This document shows, in pieces, positions 15,724 through 23,849 of a DNA stretch of 36,636 nt (the stretch's first letter is position 1; every line of letters starts with the position of its first letter). Origin of the DNA: Burkholderiales bacterium (GTDB lineage Bacteria; Pseudomonadota; Gammaproteobacteria; Burkholderiales; JABEVD01); contig JAIELG010000056.1 of assembly GCA_019753155.1 (NCBI GenBank), positions 1 through 36,636 on the forward strand, written 5' to 3'. Below the pieces are notes generated by a model. The model did no database searches and had not been told where the DNA came from. It saw only the letters and a program-made list of their open reading frames with translations. The position numbers were made by a program, and so were the translations under genes.

Positions 15724-16446
15724 ATGATCACGAATGAACACATCCTGATCGTCGACGATGACAGGGATATCCGCGCGCTGCTTGGCGATTACCTCCAGAA
15801 AAACGGGTTCGAGGTCACGACTGTCGCCGACGGGGAAGGCATGCAGAAAGCTCTGGACAAGGGCGGCATCTCCCTCATCGTGCTCGATCTGATGCTGCCA
15901 GGCGAAGACGGCCTGATATTGTGCAGGAACATCCGGGCAACATCCGACATGCCGGTCCTGATGCTGACGGCAAAAGGCGACGACATGGACCGGATCCTCG
16001 GCCTCGAAATGGGGGCGGACGACTATCTTGCAAAGCCTTTCAATCCCAGGGAGCTCCTGGCCAGGATCAAGAGCATTTTGCGCCGCGCCAAATCCCTGCC
16101 CGAATCGCTCAAACCCGAAGAAGCCGACATCGTGCGATTCTCGGGGTGGCGTCTCGATACCCTGTCGAGGCAACTGACTTCGCCCGAAGGGGTCGCGGTT
16201 CCCTTGAGCGGATCCGAATACAGGCTGCTCAGGGTTTTCGTCGACCATGCCAACAGGATATTGAACAGGGATCTGCTGATGGATCTGTGCCGGGGCAGGG
16301 AGATGTTTCCCTTCGACAGGAGCATCGATGTCCAGGTCAGCCGGTTGCGCCAGAGGCTAGGCGACGATGCCAAGGAACCCCTCCTGATCAAGACCATACG
16401 CGGGGAAGGCTACATGCTCGCGGCCAAGGTGGAATTCGAGAAATAA
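15724..16446 (+). CDS. ompR: OmpR-type response regulator
   Basis: 240 residues from ATG 15724, preceded by AAGGAG at 15715-15720; the earlier ATG at 15685 lies in the SDR gene. The receiver has D11-D12, phospho-Asp55 in V-L-D-L-M-L-P-G-E-D-G, a conserved T and K-P-F-N-P-R-E-L. The C-terminal winged helix (about 137-235) ends with V-S-R-L-R-Q-R-L-G-D-D and I-K-T-I-R-G-E-G-Y-M, typical of OmpR/PhoB regulators. L-M-L-P-G-E-D-G and G-A-D-D-Y-L-A-K-P-F are close to proteobacterial OmpR. The gene overlaps the kinase gene by one base (TAATG), so the two form a pair, likely controlling envelope or osmotic functions. Calling it OmpR rather than another family member is probable but not proven. Confidence 0.87.
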   Translation: MITNEHILIVDDDRDIRALLGDYLQKNGFEVTTVADGEGMQKALDKGGISLIVLDLMLPGEDGLILCRNIRATSDMPVLMLTAKGDDMDRILGLEMGADDYLAKPFNPRELLARIKSILRRAKSLPESLKPEEADIVRFSGWRLDTLSRQLTSPEGVAVPLSGSEYRLLRVFVDHANRILNRDLLMDLCRGREMFPFDRSIDVQVSRLRQRLGDDAKEPLLIKTIRGEGYMLAAKVEFEK

Positions 16447-17756
16447 TGCCGAAATCCCTCTTCGGCAGGCTGATCCTGATCCTGGCAGGCGGGGTGATCG
16501 CGGGCCAGATATTGAGCGCGGCCCTCCAGATCAGCGAGCGGGAGAACTCGCTGTCGAAAATCATCTGGACCAATGCAGCCCAGGAAATCTCGGCCTATAT
16601 CCGGCTGCTAGAAGCGATGGATCCGGCCGACCGGAAGAACGCGACGGAGCGACTCGACGGCGCCCCTCTTTTCGTTGCTCTGGAAAAAAGATTCGGAAAC
16701 GAACCGATGCGGGGGGGGGATGCCGTCAGGCTGTCCGGCATTCTCCACCAGCGCCTCGGACAGAACAGGACCATCCATCTTTTTTCCACCGGGGAAAAAG
16801 TGCCGTTCTACTGGCCGGAACACGCCTCCTTCGACATGGAAACTCAGTTGAAGGACGGGCAATGGATTTTTTTCAGCTACCGCAGACCGGTCAGCCATAC
16901 TTTCCCCGAACGGCTTTTCACGAATCTCGCGATCCTGGTCGGCATCATACTCGTGCTTTCCCTGATCGCTGTACACTGGGTGACGCGCCCCCTCAATATC
17001 CTCGTGCAGGCTGCCGACGAACTCGGAAAAAACATCAACCGTCCCCCTCTGCCCGAGAGGGGATCGAGCGAAATGCAGCACGCCGCGCGGGTATTCAACA
17101 CGATGCAGACGAGGCTGCTCGAATACCTCCAATCCAGGGCCAGGATTCACGCCGCCATGTCGCATGACCTCAAAACCCCCATCACCAGGCTGAGACTTCG
17201 CGCCGAATTTCTCGAAGATGCCGAGCTGAAGGCGAAATTCATCAAGGATCTGGAAGAAATGGATACCATGGTGACGACGAGTCTGAACCTGATGCGCGGA
17301 ATAGGCAACGGCGAGCCGACCCAGCCTATTGACATCACTGCCCTGATCGAGAGCATCCAGGATGACCAGATGGAAATGGGCGGGAGCGTCGAAATCCATG
17401 GAACCGCGAAGACGCATTACTCCGGCAGGCCCCAGGCGTTGAAGCGCGCCATAAGCAATCTCGTCGAGAATGCGATCAAATACGGGCAGAGAGCGATCAT
17501 ATCCATAGAGGAGGACGCCGACATGCTCAAAATCAGGATCAGGGACGAGGGGCCGGGCATACCTGAGGACAAGCTGGAACTGGTCACCGAACCCTTCTAC
17601 CGCCTGGAAACATCCCGCTGCAGGGATACCGGCGGCACCGGTCTGGGGCTTTCCATCTCGAAAGCGATCGCCGAAACCCATCGCGGAACGCTGCTGCTGG
17701 CCAATTACCCGGAAGGCGGGCTCGAAGCAACCCTCGCATTGCCGCTCAGAACGTAA
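16446..17756 (+). CDS. envZ: EnvZ-type sensor histidine kinase
   Basis: 436 residues, starting in the TAATG junction with the regulator gene; a longer frame upstream is an artefact. TM1 lies at about residues 7-27, a periplasmic domain of about 130 residues follows, and TM2 lies near 156-178 (L-A-I-L-V-G-I-I-L-V-L-S-L-I-A). A HAMP domain (V-T-R-P-L-N-I-L-V-Q-A-A-D-E-L-G) precedes the dimerisation helix with His240 in M-S-H-D-L-K-T-P-I-T-R-L-R-L-R, the EnvZ-like H box. The HATPase domain has N-L-V-E-N-A-I-K-Y-G, D-E-G-P-G-I-P and G-G-T-G-L-G-L-S-I-S. It phosphorylates and dephosphorylates the coupled regulator. It ends 2 bp from the convergent orphan kinase gene. Confidence 0.9.
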   Translation: MPKSLFGRLILILAGGVIAGQILSAALQISERENSLSKIIWTNAAQEISAYIRLLEAMDPADRKNATERLDGAPLFVALEKRFGNEPMRGGDAVRLSGILHQRLGQNRTIHLFSTGEKVPFYWPEHASFDMETQLKDGQWIFFSYRRPVSHTFPERLFTNLAILVGIILVLSLIAVHWVTRPLNILVQAADELGKNINRPPLPERGSSEMQHAARVFNTMQTRLLEYLQSRARIHAAMSHDLKTPITRLRLRAEFLEDAELKAKFIKDLEEMDTMVTTSLNLMRGIGNGEPTQPIDITALIESIQDDQMEMGGSVEIHGTAKTHYSGRPQALKRAISNLVENAIKYGQRAIISIEEDADMLKIRIRDEGPGIPEDKLELVTEPFYRLETSRCRDTGGTGLGLSISKAIAETHRGTLLLANYPEGGLEATLALPLRT

Positions 17757-17758
17757 AT

Positions 17759-18874
17759 TCAGGGATGGCGGCTGGACGCGCGCCGCTCCAGGGGGATGGA
17801 GAGCGCGACTTCGGTTCCGCTCGGGCTTGCACGGCGCACCGAAAGCTCCCCCCCCAGCGCACGGGCCCGCTCGCTCATGCCGAGAATGCCCAGGGATTTC
17901 GAGGTCGCCCTGAGATCGATCCCCTTGCCGTCGTCGGTCACGACCAGACTGATATCCTCATTACTCACGTCGAATTTTACCAGGACATTTACCGCTTCGG
18001 CATGACGCGCGATGTTGGTAAGCGTTTCCTGGAAAATGCGGAAAATCCCGGTCGCCACGTCCTGCGGCACGGCAGGCTCGCTGCTCCCCGCATCGACCCT
18101 GCAGCGGATCCCGGTTTTCTTGCTGAATTCTCCCGCCTGCCATTCCAGCGCGGCGAAGAGGCCGAGATCGTCCAGGATGCTCGGCCTCAAGGCCGTGCAG
18201 ATTTTCTTGACGCTCCGTATGGCGGCATCCAGGCCCTGGAATACCCCATCGAATTCCGCCCGGTTGCCGGATTTCTCCACAGCCCAGCTCAGATCGAATT
18301 TGACCGAGGTGAGGAGCGAACCCAGTTCGTCGTGGATTTCACGCGCGATGCTTGTCCTTTCCGCTTCCCGCACATGCTGCAGCCTGAAGGAAAGCTCGCG
18401 CATCGCATTGTAGGATTGCTCCAGTTTTTCCCGCTGCTTCCTGCTTTCGCTGATGTCCGAAAACGAAACCATGATGGCGAAAGGCATCCTGTTCTCGGGA
18501 TTGGACAGGACTTCGGAATCGACGCGGACCCAGGTCAGGCCGCCTTCCGGTTTCTGCAACCCCATGACGACATTCCTGCATGGGTTCCCTGTGTTGAGGG
18601 TGACGGTCGGAGGCTGGTTCCTGTCCGGAAAAGCCGAGCCGTCCTCGCGAAAGAAACGGCACCCGAGTTCCGGGAAGTCTCGGTCCTGGATCATTTCCCT
18701 GGGAATGCCGAGTATGCGCTCTGCGCTGGGATTGCAGCCCATGATGATGCCGTCCATGTCGAGCAGGAGGATGCCCTCGGTCATGGCTGCGATCACCGAG
18801 CGGTATTTTCCATCGCTCTCCAGCAGCGCCTGCAATGCTCTTTTCGCCTTCAGTGGACTCGATGCGTCGATCAT
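17759..18874 (-). CDS. PAS histidine kinase of the NarX/DegS type (HisKA_3), orphan
   Basis: 371 residues, soluble, with no membrane segment. A PAS domain spans about 18-145 (Y-R-S-V-I-A-A-M-T-E-G-I-L-L-L-D, then N-P-S-A-E-R-I-L-G), followed by a helical linker and the HisKA_3 dimerisation domain with His181 in I-A-R-E-I-H-D-E-L-G-S-L-L-T-S. The HATPase domain has E-T-L-T-N-I-A-R-H-A, D-D-G-K-G-I-D and L-G-I-L-G-M-S-E-R-A. Such kinases normally phosphorylate NarL/FixJ-type regulators, and none is encoded nearby, so the partner must be elsewhere. The PAS domain suggests an intracellular signal (redox or a bound ligand). It is divergent from asmA with 92 bp between the two starts. Confidence 0.9.
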   Translation of the reverse strand: MIDASSPLKAKRALQALLESDGKYRSVIAAMTEGILLLDMDGIIMGCNPSAERILGIPREMIQDRDFPELGCRFFREDGSAFPDRNQPPTVTLNTGNPCRNVVMGLQKPEGGLTWVRVDSEVLSNPENRMPFAIMVSFSDISESRKQREKLEQSYNAMRELSFRLQHVREAERTSIAREIHDELGSLLTSVKFDLSWAVEKSGNRAEFDGVFQGLDAAIRSVKKICTALRPSILDDLGLFAALEWQAGEFSKKTGIRCRVDAGSSEPAVPQDVATGIFRIFQETLTNIARHAEAVNVLVKFDVSNEDISLVVTDDGKGIDLRATSKSLGILGMSERARALGGELSVRRASPSGTEVALSIPLERRASSRHP

Positions 18875-18966
18875 CGGTCGCCCGCCGCTTTCAGGACTTT
18901 TGCCGGAACATCGTCCATTTGTTCGCCTTTGGGGTAAAATTCAAACAATTATAGGACGATTCGGAA

Positions 18967-20688
18967 ATGAACAAGACACTCAAATACATGCTGCTCGCCG
19001 TCGCAACCCTGCTGCTTGCTTCAGTGGCGCTTCTCGCCTATATCGCCATAACGGTCAATCCGAACGACTACAAGCCGCAGATTGCGGATCTGGTCAGGGA
19101 GGAGACTCATCGCACCCTGACTTTCGAAGGCGACATCACGCTGAAACTTTTCCCGAGAATCGGGTTGAATCTCGGCAAGGCGGTATTGAGCGGACCGAAC
19201 GGGAAGGGCGAATTCGCCTCGGTAGGCAATGTCGGGCTCGACGTGGCGTGGTTCCCCTTGCTTCGAAGCCGGCTGGAAATAGACAGGATAGGCATCGATG
19301 GGCTGCATGTCGGCCTCGTCCGTTACAGGGACGGCACGACGAATTACGATGATTTGACGCGCAGCGGCGGTGGGGGAAAGATGGAATATGACATCGGGGG
19401 CGTGGAGATAAAAAACAGCGCCGCCTCCTTCGACGATGCGGGCAAGAGAATCGATATCGGCAACATTTTCCTCAAAACGGGGCGCCTGAAACAGGGCGAG
19501 CGCGTGGATTTCTCCCTCGGTTTCGATGTAAGAGCGGATAAGACGGAGGCTCGCCTGGATGTCGAAAAAGGACTCCTGGTCACGCCGGAGCACTATGCAC
19601 TCGATGGCATCGATCTGAAATACAAGAGCGGAAAGTACCAAGGTTCGATCAAGGGCAAAGCCGACATCGATCTTGCGAAGCAGGCTGTTTCCGCGGATAT
19701 TGCATCGAATTTCGACGAGAGCCATGTCAATGCGAAACTCGGCATGACGAATTTTTCATCGCCGGCCTACCGTTTCGATATCCGGATCGACAGGCTGGAT
19801 CTCGACAAATACCTTTCCGGAGACGGCGGCGCGGAGAAACCTTTCGATCTTTCCTTCCTGAAAAAATTGGATGCGAAAGGCGACCTCGCCATTGCGGCGA
19901 TGAAGGTGCAAAAGCTCAAACTCTCCAGCTTCGAGCTGAAGTTGAATACTTCCGGCGGGAAAATGGAATTGAATCCTGTCGCGGCCGATCTCTACCAGGG
20001 CAGGGCCTCGGGACGGGCCGTCGTGGAAGCGCTTTCGGTTCCGAGATTCTCGCTCAGGGAGAACCTTTCCGGAATCAGCATCGGGCCGCTTCTCAAGGAC
20101 ATGATGGACAAGGACATCCTCGAAGGCAAAGGGGATGTATCGCTGGACGTTGCCGCAAACGGCGATCTTGTCGGCACGCTGAAAAAGACGTTGAGCGGCA
20201 GGGCGGCGCTTCGCCTCTCAAATGGCGCAGTAAAGGGAATGGACCTGGCTGCGATGCTGCGCGGCATCCAATCGAAAGCCGGAACCCGGACCGGGGCCGT
20301 GAATGCTTCCGAGAAGACCGATTTTTCGGAGCTTTCCGCGAACTTCGATATCAAAAATGGCGTTGCCCACAATAACGATCTCTCGCTGAAATCCCCCCTC
20401 CTTCGCATGGGCGGCGAAGGCGATATCGATATCGGGGCAAGCGCCGTGAATTATCTTGCGAAGGTTTCGGTCGTCGCGACCCTGCAGGGACAGGGCGGCG
20501 CCGACCTGTCCTCGCTCAAGGGGGTCACAATTCCCGTCCGCATATCCGGCCCCTTTGATTCGTTGCATTATTCCGTGGATTTCGCATCCCTGGCCTCCGA
20601 TACGTTGAAAGCCAAGGTCGAGCAGAAAAAGACCGAGATCAGGGGCAAGATGAAAGACGAGCTGTTGAAAGGCATTTTCGGACGCTGA
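18967..20688 (+). CDS. asmA: AsmA family envelope protein
   Basis: 573 residues. One N-terminal membrane anchor (about 8-28) followed by V-N-P-N-D-Y-K-P-Q-I-A-D-L-V, the characteristic opening of AsmA proteins, then a long beta-rich periplasmic part with F-E-G-D-I-T-L-K-L-F-P-R-I-G-L-N-L-G. The C-terminal AsmA domain (about 380-540) includes G-D-V-S-L-D-V-A-A-N-G and L-R-M-G-G-E-G-D-I-D-I-G. It is slightly shorter than the E. coli protein (617 residues). AsmA-like proteins are thought to bridge inner and outer membranes and influence lipid transport and outer-membrane assembly. This would fit the envelope genes around it. It stands alone in its transcript unit, with oxyR starting 139 bp later from its own promoter. 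Confidence 0.88.
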   Translation: MNKTLKYMLLAVATLLLASVALLAYIAITVNPNDYKPQIADLVREETHRTLTFEGDITLKLFPRIGLNLGKAVLSGPNGKGEFASVGNVGLDVAWFPLLRSRLEIDRIGIDGLHVGLVRYRDGTTNYDDLTRSGGGGKMEYDIGGVEIKNSAASFDDAGKRIDIGNIFLKTGRLKQGERVDFSLGFDVRADKTEARLDVEKGLLVTPEHYALDGIDLKYKSGKYQGSIKGKADIDLAKQAVSADIASNFDESHVNAKLGMTNFSSPAYRFDIRIDRLDLDKYLSGDGGAEKPFDLSFLKKLDAKGDLAIAAMKVQKLKLSSFELKLNTSGGKMELNPVAADLYQGRASGRAVVEALSVPRFSLRENLSGISIGPLLKDMMDKDILEGKGDVSLDVAANGDLVGTLKKTLSGRAALRLSNGAVKGMDLAAMLRGIQSKAGTRTGAVNASEKTDFSELSANFDIKNGVAHNNDLSLKSPLLRMGGEGDIDIGASAVNYLAKVSVVATLQGQGGADLSSLKGVTIPVRISGPFDSLHYSVDFASLASDTLKAKVEQKKTEIRGKMKDELLKGIFGR

Positions 20689-20729
20689 CGACGCCGAAGG
20701 CCGGAATAGGGATTGTTCGCATTAATGGC

Positions 20730-20758
20730 TTGTCAAAAAAAGGAATTTTGGCTATATT
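20730..20758 (+). promoter_or_regulatory. Sigma-70 promoter of the oxyR-like gene
   Basis: TTGTCA at 20730-20735 and TATATT at 20753-20758 with a 17-bp spacer, 69 bp before the start codon. Both boxes match the consensus in at least five or four positions respectively. The AT-rich stretch contrasts with the GC-rich surroundings. Confidence 0.65.
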
Positions 20759-20827
20759 GATCAATTCGTCATTGTACTGTTACCAAGATGTTCTATGACC
20801 TAACCGGCTTTTCTGGCAAGGGATGCT

Positions 20828-21775
20828 ATGACACTCACAGAATTTAAATACATTGTCGCCTTGGCCCGCGAACGTCATTTCGGCAGGGCAGCCAAGGCAT
20901 GTTTCGTAAGCCAGCCTACCCTGAGCGTTGCGGTGAGAAAACTCGAGGACGAGCTCGGCGTGACCCTTTTCGAGCGCGGAATGAGCGAAGTGTCGGTGAC
21001 GCCCATGGGAGAGCAGATCGTTGTCCAGGCCAAGCGTGTTCTGGAAGAGACGACCGCGATCAGGCAGATGGCCCACAAGGGAAAAGAGCAGTTGAACGGC
21101 GCCCTGAGGGTGGGCGCGATCTATACCATAGCGCCCTACCTGTTTCCCAAGCTGATTCCCGTTCTGCATGAGAAGGCGCCCCTCATGCCGCTCCTGATCC
21201 AGGAGAATTTCACCAACCGCCTGGCGGACCTGCTCAAGCGCGGCGAACTCGATGTCGTCATTTTCTCCGCTCCTTTTTCCGAGCCCGGGATCATGACCCA
21301 GGAAGTCTACGAGGAGCCGTTTCGGGTGGCGCTTCCCGCGGGCCACAAATGGGCGTCGAAAGCGAGCATCTCGGCCGCCATGCTTGCCCAGGACAACCTC
21401 TTCCTTCTGGCTGCGGGCAACTGCTTCAGGGATCAGGTGCTGCAGGCGAGTCCGGCGCTGAGCCGCACCATCGCATCGTCCTCCGGCCTGCAAAAGACCG
21501 TGGAAGGCAGTTCTCTCGAGACGATCCGCTACATGGTCGCATCCGGCGCCGGAATCACTGTCCTGCCGTCCACTGCGGCGGATGCCGAAGAGTCGAAAAA
21601 TGCCCTGATAGAAGTCAGGCCATTTTCCTCGCCCGTGCCGTCGCGGCATGTGATACTGGCATGGCGCAAGAGCTTCTATCGGCCTCAGGCGGTGGAAGCC
21701 GTCAGGCAGGCCATCCTGGATTGCCCCCTTCCGGGCGTGACCAAGCTTGGGGAATCCGTCCCGTCTGTCGGGTGA
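20828..21775 (+). CDS. oxyR: OxyR-like LysR regulator lacking the resolving cysteine
   Basis: 315 residues. N-terminal winged helix-turn-helix (M-T-L-T-E-F-K-Y-I-V-A-L-A, then F-G-R-A-A-K-A-C-F-V-S-Q-P-T-L-S-V-A-V) as in OxyR, and a LysR effector domain from about residue 90. The peroxidatic Cys is kept at position 199 in G-N-C-F-R-D-Q-V-L-Q-A-S-P. In E. coli OxyR, Cys199 and Cys208 form a disulfide; here position 208 is Ser (codon AGT) and the residue before Cys199 is Asn, not His. The S-S-L-E-T-I-R-Y-M-V-A-S-G-A-G-I block is typical of OxyR. Rubrerythrin and rubredoxin genes follow, a peroxide-defence context. It may sense peroxide through one Cys or by another route. The OxyR subfamily call is firm; the sensing mechanism is inferred. 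Confidence 0.88.
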   Translation: MTLTEFKYIVALARERHFGRAAKACFVSQPTLSVAVRKLEDELGVTLFERGMSEVSVTPMGEQIVVQAKRVLEETTAIRQMAHKGKEQLNGALRVGAIYTIAPYLFPKLIPVLHEKAPLMPLLIQENFTNRLADLLKRGELDVVIFSAPFSEPGIMTQEVYEEPFRVALPAGHKWASKASISAAMLAQDNLFLLAAGNCFRDQVLQASPALSRTIASSSGLQKTVEGSSLETIRYMVASGAGITVLPSTAADAEESKNALIEVRPFSSPVPSRHVILAWRKSFYRPQAVEAVRQAILDCPLPGVTKLGESVPSVG

Positions 21776-21811
21776 ATAAGAGACAGCTATCGGGCTGACT
21801 CAAACAATCAA

Positions 21812-21841
21812 TTGGACCGAATCCTGTCTCCTTTGTAGGAT
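21812..21841 (+). promoter_or_regulatory. Possible promoter of the rubrerythrin operon
   Basis: TTGGAC at 21812-21817 and TAGGAT at 21836-21841 with an 18-bp spacer, 36 bp before the rubrerythrin start. The -35 box is good and the -10 box moderate, which would suit an activator such as the adjacent OxyR-like protein. No clear OxyR operator was recognised. Confidence 0.4.
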
Positions 21842-21844
21842 GGT

Positions 21845-21871
21845 TCCTGAGCATGTGCTCTAACTCAGGAG
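21845..21871 (+). promoter_or_regulatory. Leader hairpin covering the rubrerythrin ribosome site
   Basis: TCCTGAG (21845-21851) pairs with CTCAGGA (21864-21870), a 7-bp stem with a 12-nt loop. The 3' arm overlaps AGGAG (21867-21871), one of two possible ribosome sites before ATG 21878. A role in translation control is possible but unproven. Confidence 0.35.
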
Positions 21872-21877
21872 ACGAGG

Positions 21878-22348
21878 ATGAAACCATCACCGACCATCAG
21901 GAACATCGAATCGGCTTTCGCCGGCGAATCGATGGCGCACATCAAGTACCTTTATTTCGCCAGATGCTGCCGCGCCGCAGGGGATATCGAGACGGCGAAC
22001 GTGTTCGAGGAAACCGCCGCACAGGAAGTTCTGCACGCGTTCGGCCATCTCGATCTGCTCTACCCCGCCATTTCCCCCGAAACATGCCTGGAGATGGCCA
22101 TAGAGGGGGAGACCTACGAATACGCCGAGATGTACCCCGCTTTCAGGAGGGCAGCGGAAGAGGAAGGGCATGTCGGCGCGATATCCGAGATCGACGATCA
22201 GATTGTGGAGTCGAGGGCGCATGCCGAACGTTTCCAACTCACCCTGCAAAAGGCGGCAAAGCGTTTTTCCGCCCTCGCCAGGGTGGAGGAGCGCCATGCA
22301 GCCCGTTATCGCGAGACACTCGACGGTTTGAAAGGGAGAACAGCATGA
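21878..22348 (+). CDS. rbr: Rubrerythrin (diiron domain only)
   Basis: 156 residues. Four-helix ferritin-like protein with the diiron ligands in place: Glu17 in G-E-S-M-A-H, the [10 protein letters not shown] helix, the [10 protein letters not shown] segment and the final E-E-R-H helix. The usual C-terminal rubredoxin domain is missing from this polypeptide, but a separate rubredoxin gene follows with a 4-bp overlap, so electrons are probably supplied in trans. Rubrerythrins reduce hydrogen peroxide in the cytoplasm of anaerobic and microaerophilic bacteria. Location next to an OxyR-like gene supports a peroxide-defence operon. Two ribosome-site-like purine runs precede the start. Confidence 0.92.
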   Translation: MKPSPTIRNIESAFAGESMAHIKYLYFARCCRAAGDIETANVFEETAAQEVLHAFGHLDLLYPAISPETCLEMAIEGETYEYAEMYPAFRRAAEEEGHVGAISEIDDQIVESRAHAERFQLTLQKAAKRFSALARVEERHAARYRETLDGLKGRTA

Positions 22349-22512
22349 AAACATGGCAATGCGTGGTATGCGGCTTTGTTTATGACGAAGCGGCTGGAAT
22401 GCCCGAGGAGGGGTTTCCTGCTGGAACGCGCTGGGAGGATATCCCGGATGGCTGGAATTGCCCGGATTGCGGCGTGGCGAAAGCGGATTTCGAAATGATC
22501 GAATTGCCGTGA
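22345..22512 (+). CDS. Rubredoxin
   Basis: 55 residues, starting in the ATGA overlap with rubrerythrin. Both iron-binding pairs are intact: C-V-V-C-G near the N-terminus and C-P-D-C-G near residue 40, with the conserved Y-D and [11 protein letters not shown] between them. The single Fe(Cys)4 centre carries one electron. It is the natural electron donor for the coupled rubrerythrin, which lacks its own rubredoxin domain. Length and spacing are standard for small cytoplasmic rubredoxins. Confidence 0.96.
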   Translation: MKTWQCVVCGFVYDEAAGMPEEGFPAGTRWEDIPDGWNCPDCGVAKADFEMIELP

Positions 22513-22558
22513 TGTCTGGTCTGGGCTATGCTCAATGCAGGCATTTCCGGGAACGATA

Positions 22559-23191
22559 ATGTTTGCCGACAGGGACGAGGCCGCAAGGCTGCTGGCGAAA
22601 AAGCTCGAGCATTACCGCGGGAAATCCCCGTTGATATTCGCCATACCGCGAGGCGCCGTGCCCATGGCGAAAATCATCGCGGATGCGCTCCAGGGCGAGA
22701 TTGATGTCGTGCTGGTGAGAAAATTGAGATCGCCCTACAGCCCCGAATTCGCGGTCGGCTCTGTGGACGAATCGGGCTGGTGTTATGTCGCGGATTATGC
22801 GGACAGGGAAGGCGCGGGTCCGGAATACATCGAGCGGGAAAAATCCGCGCAGATGGCGATCCTCGCTCAAAGGCGCGCGAAATACACCCCGCCGTTGAAC
22901 CCCGGGGGGCGGATCGCGATCGTCATCGACGACGGACTCGCAACGGGTTCGACCATGATTTCGGCATTGCATGCCCTGCGCTCCAAAAATCCTTCCCGGC
23001 TGATCTGCGCGGTTCCGGTCGCGCCTCCCGAGACCCTCGCCAGGGTGAGCGAACTTGCAGACGAAACAGTATGTCTCGAAGCGCCGGAATTTTTCCAGGC
23101 AGTGGGGCAGTTCTACCGGCATTTTCCCCAGGTCGAAGACGATGAAGTGGTGAGCATACTCAAAGCCGCACATGAAAAACCGCTACGATGA
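22559..23191 (+). CDS. Phosphoribosyltransferase-domain protein
   Basis: 210 residues from ATG 22559, giving the usual M-F-A-D-R-x-E-A start of this family; ATG 22535 is an alternative with no better ribosome site. The PRPP-binding loop is intact (I-V-I-D-D-G-L-A-T-G-S-T-M). Y-S-P-E-F-A-V-G-S-V-D and I-P-R-G-A-V-P-M-A complete the type I phosphoribosyltransferase fold. Proteins of this group are common in proteobacteria, but their substrate is mostly unknown; a nucleobase salvage role cannot be assumed. It starts 46 bp after rubredoxin and overlaps the cupin gene by 20 bp, so it probably belongs to the same stress operon. Confidence 0.85.
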   Translation: MFADRDEAARLLAKKLEHYRGKSPLIFAIPRGAVPMAKIIADALQGEIDVVLVRKLRSPYSPEFAVGSVDESGWCYVADYADREGAGPEYIEREKSAQMAILAQRRAKYTPPLNPGGRIAIVIDDGLATGSTMISALHALRSKNPSRLICAVPVAPPETLARVSELADETVCLEAPEFFQAVGQFYRHFPQVEDDEVVSILKAAHEKPLR

Positions 23192-23537
23192 CATTCCCGC
23201 CTTCGTGACGAAGGACGGATCTCTGATCCGGGAACTGATGCACCCCCAAAGCCACGGCAACCGCATGCAGAGCTTTGCCGAAGCCATAGTCGGGGTCGGC
23301 ATGGGCACTGCATCGCACCGGCACCTGGAAAGCGAGGAGATTTACCACGTTACCCAGGGCAAGGGGGAGATGAGCCTCGGGGAGGCGATTTTCGAGGTTC
23401 ACGCCGGAGACACGATCTGCATTTTCCCGCAGACTCCGCACAGCATCAAAAACACCGGGGATATCGACCTCAGGATCATCTGCGCTTCATCCCCGCCCTA
23501 CTCCCACGGGGACACCGAACTTCTGAAAAACTCATAG
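23172..23537 (+). CDS. Small cupin-domain protein
   Basis: 121 residues, overlapping the phosphoribosyltransferase gene by 20 bp. A single beta-barrel cupin with motif 1 H-R-H-x-x-x-E-E-I-Y-H-V-T-Q-G-K-G-E-M and motif 2 G-D-T-I-C-I-F-P-Q-T-P-H-S-I-K-N. The three His and one Glu of the metal site are present, so it should bind a divalent metal such as iron or manganese. Enzymatic or sensory function is unknown; such cupins are often dioxygenase-like or isomerase-like. Last gene of the oxyR-side cluster; its end overlaps the convergent unknown gene by 6 bp. Confidence 0.87.
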   Translation: MKNRYDDIPAFVTKDGSLIRELMHPQSHGNRMQSFAEAIVGVGMGTASHRHLESEEIYHVTQGKGEMSLGEAIFEVHAGDTICIFPQTPHSIKNTGDIDLRIICASSPPYSHGDTELLKNS

Positions 23538-23849
23538 CCCGTATTCTACGCTGCGACTCCAGAGCCTGTTCCGCCCGGTCATCCCTTCCTTGCAGGCCAC
23601 CCGGTAATAGGAGGCGGCCGCTTCCCTGAAAGCTGCGAAATCGAGGAGGCCGTCGTAGTTGGTGGGGTAAGAGATTTCGAGCGGCGCGGTTTCGTCCACA
23701 GGTTGCAGTATCCTTGCCGAAAGCCCCTTGTTCAGCATGCCGTCGGCATCGAGATCGAAGTTTACGATGGAAACGATATGCTCGTTTTCGTTCCATTCAT
23801 AATCCTGCACGTTCCAGATGAGTTCCCGGAAAATCGCCCTTGCGATCAT
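23532..23849 (-). CDS. Hypothetical protein coupled to fumarase
   Basis: 105 residues from the ATG at 23849, which overlaps the fumC stop (ATGA); a longer frame running back to 24092 lies inside fumC. The protein has no signal peptide or membrane segment, and shows W-N-V-Q-D-Y-E-W-N-E-N-E-H and a D-L-D-A-D-G-M-L-N-K stretch with several Tyr and Trp residues. No family is recognised. Tight coupling to fumC suggests co-expression, but not a function. Confidence 0.7.
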   Translation of the reverse strand: MIARAIFRELIWNVQDYEWNENEHIVSIVNFDLDADGMLNKGLSARILQPVDETAPLEISYPTNYDGLLDFAAFREAAASYYRVACKEGMTGRNRLWSRSVEYGL

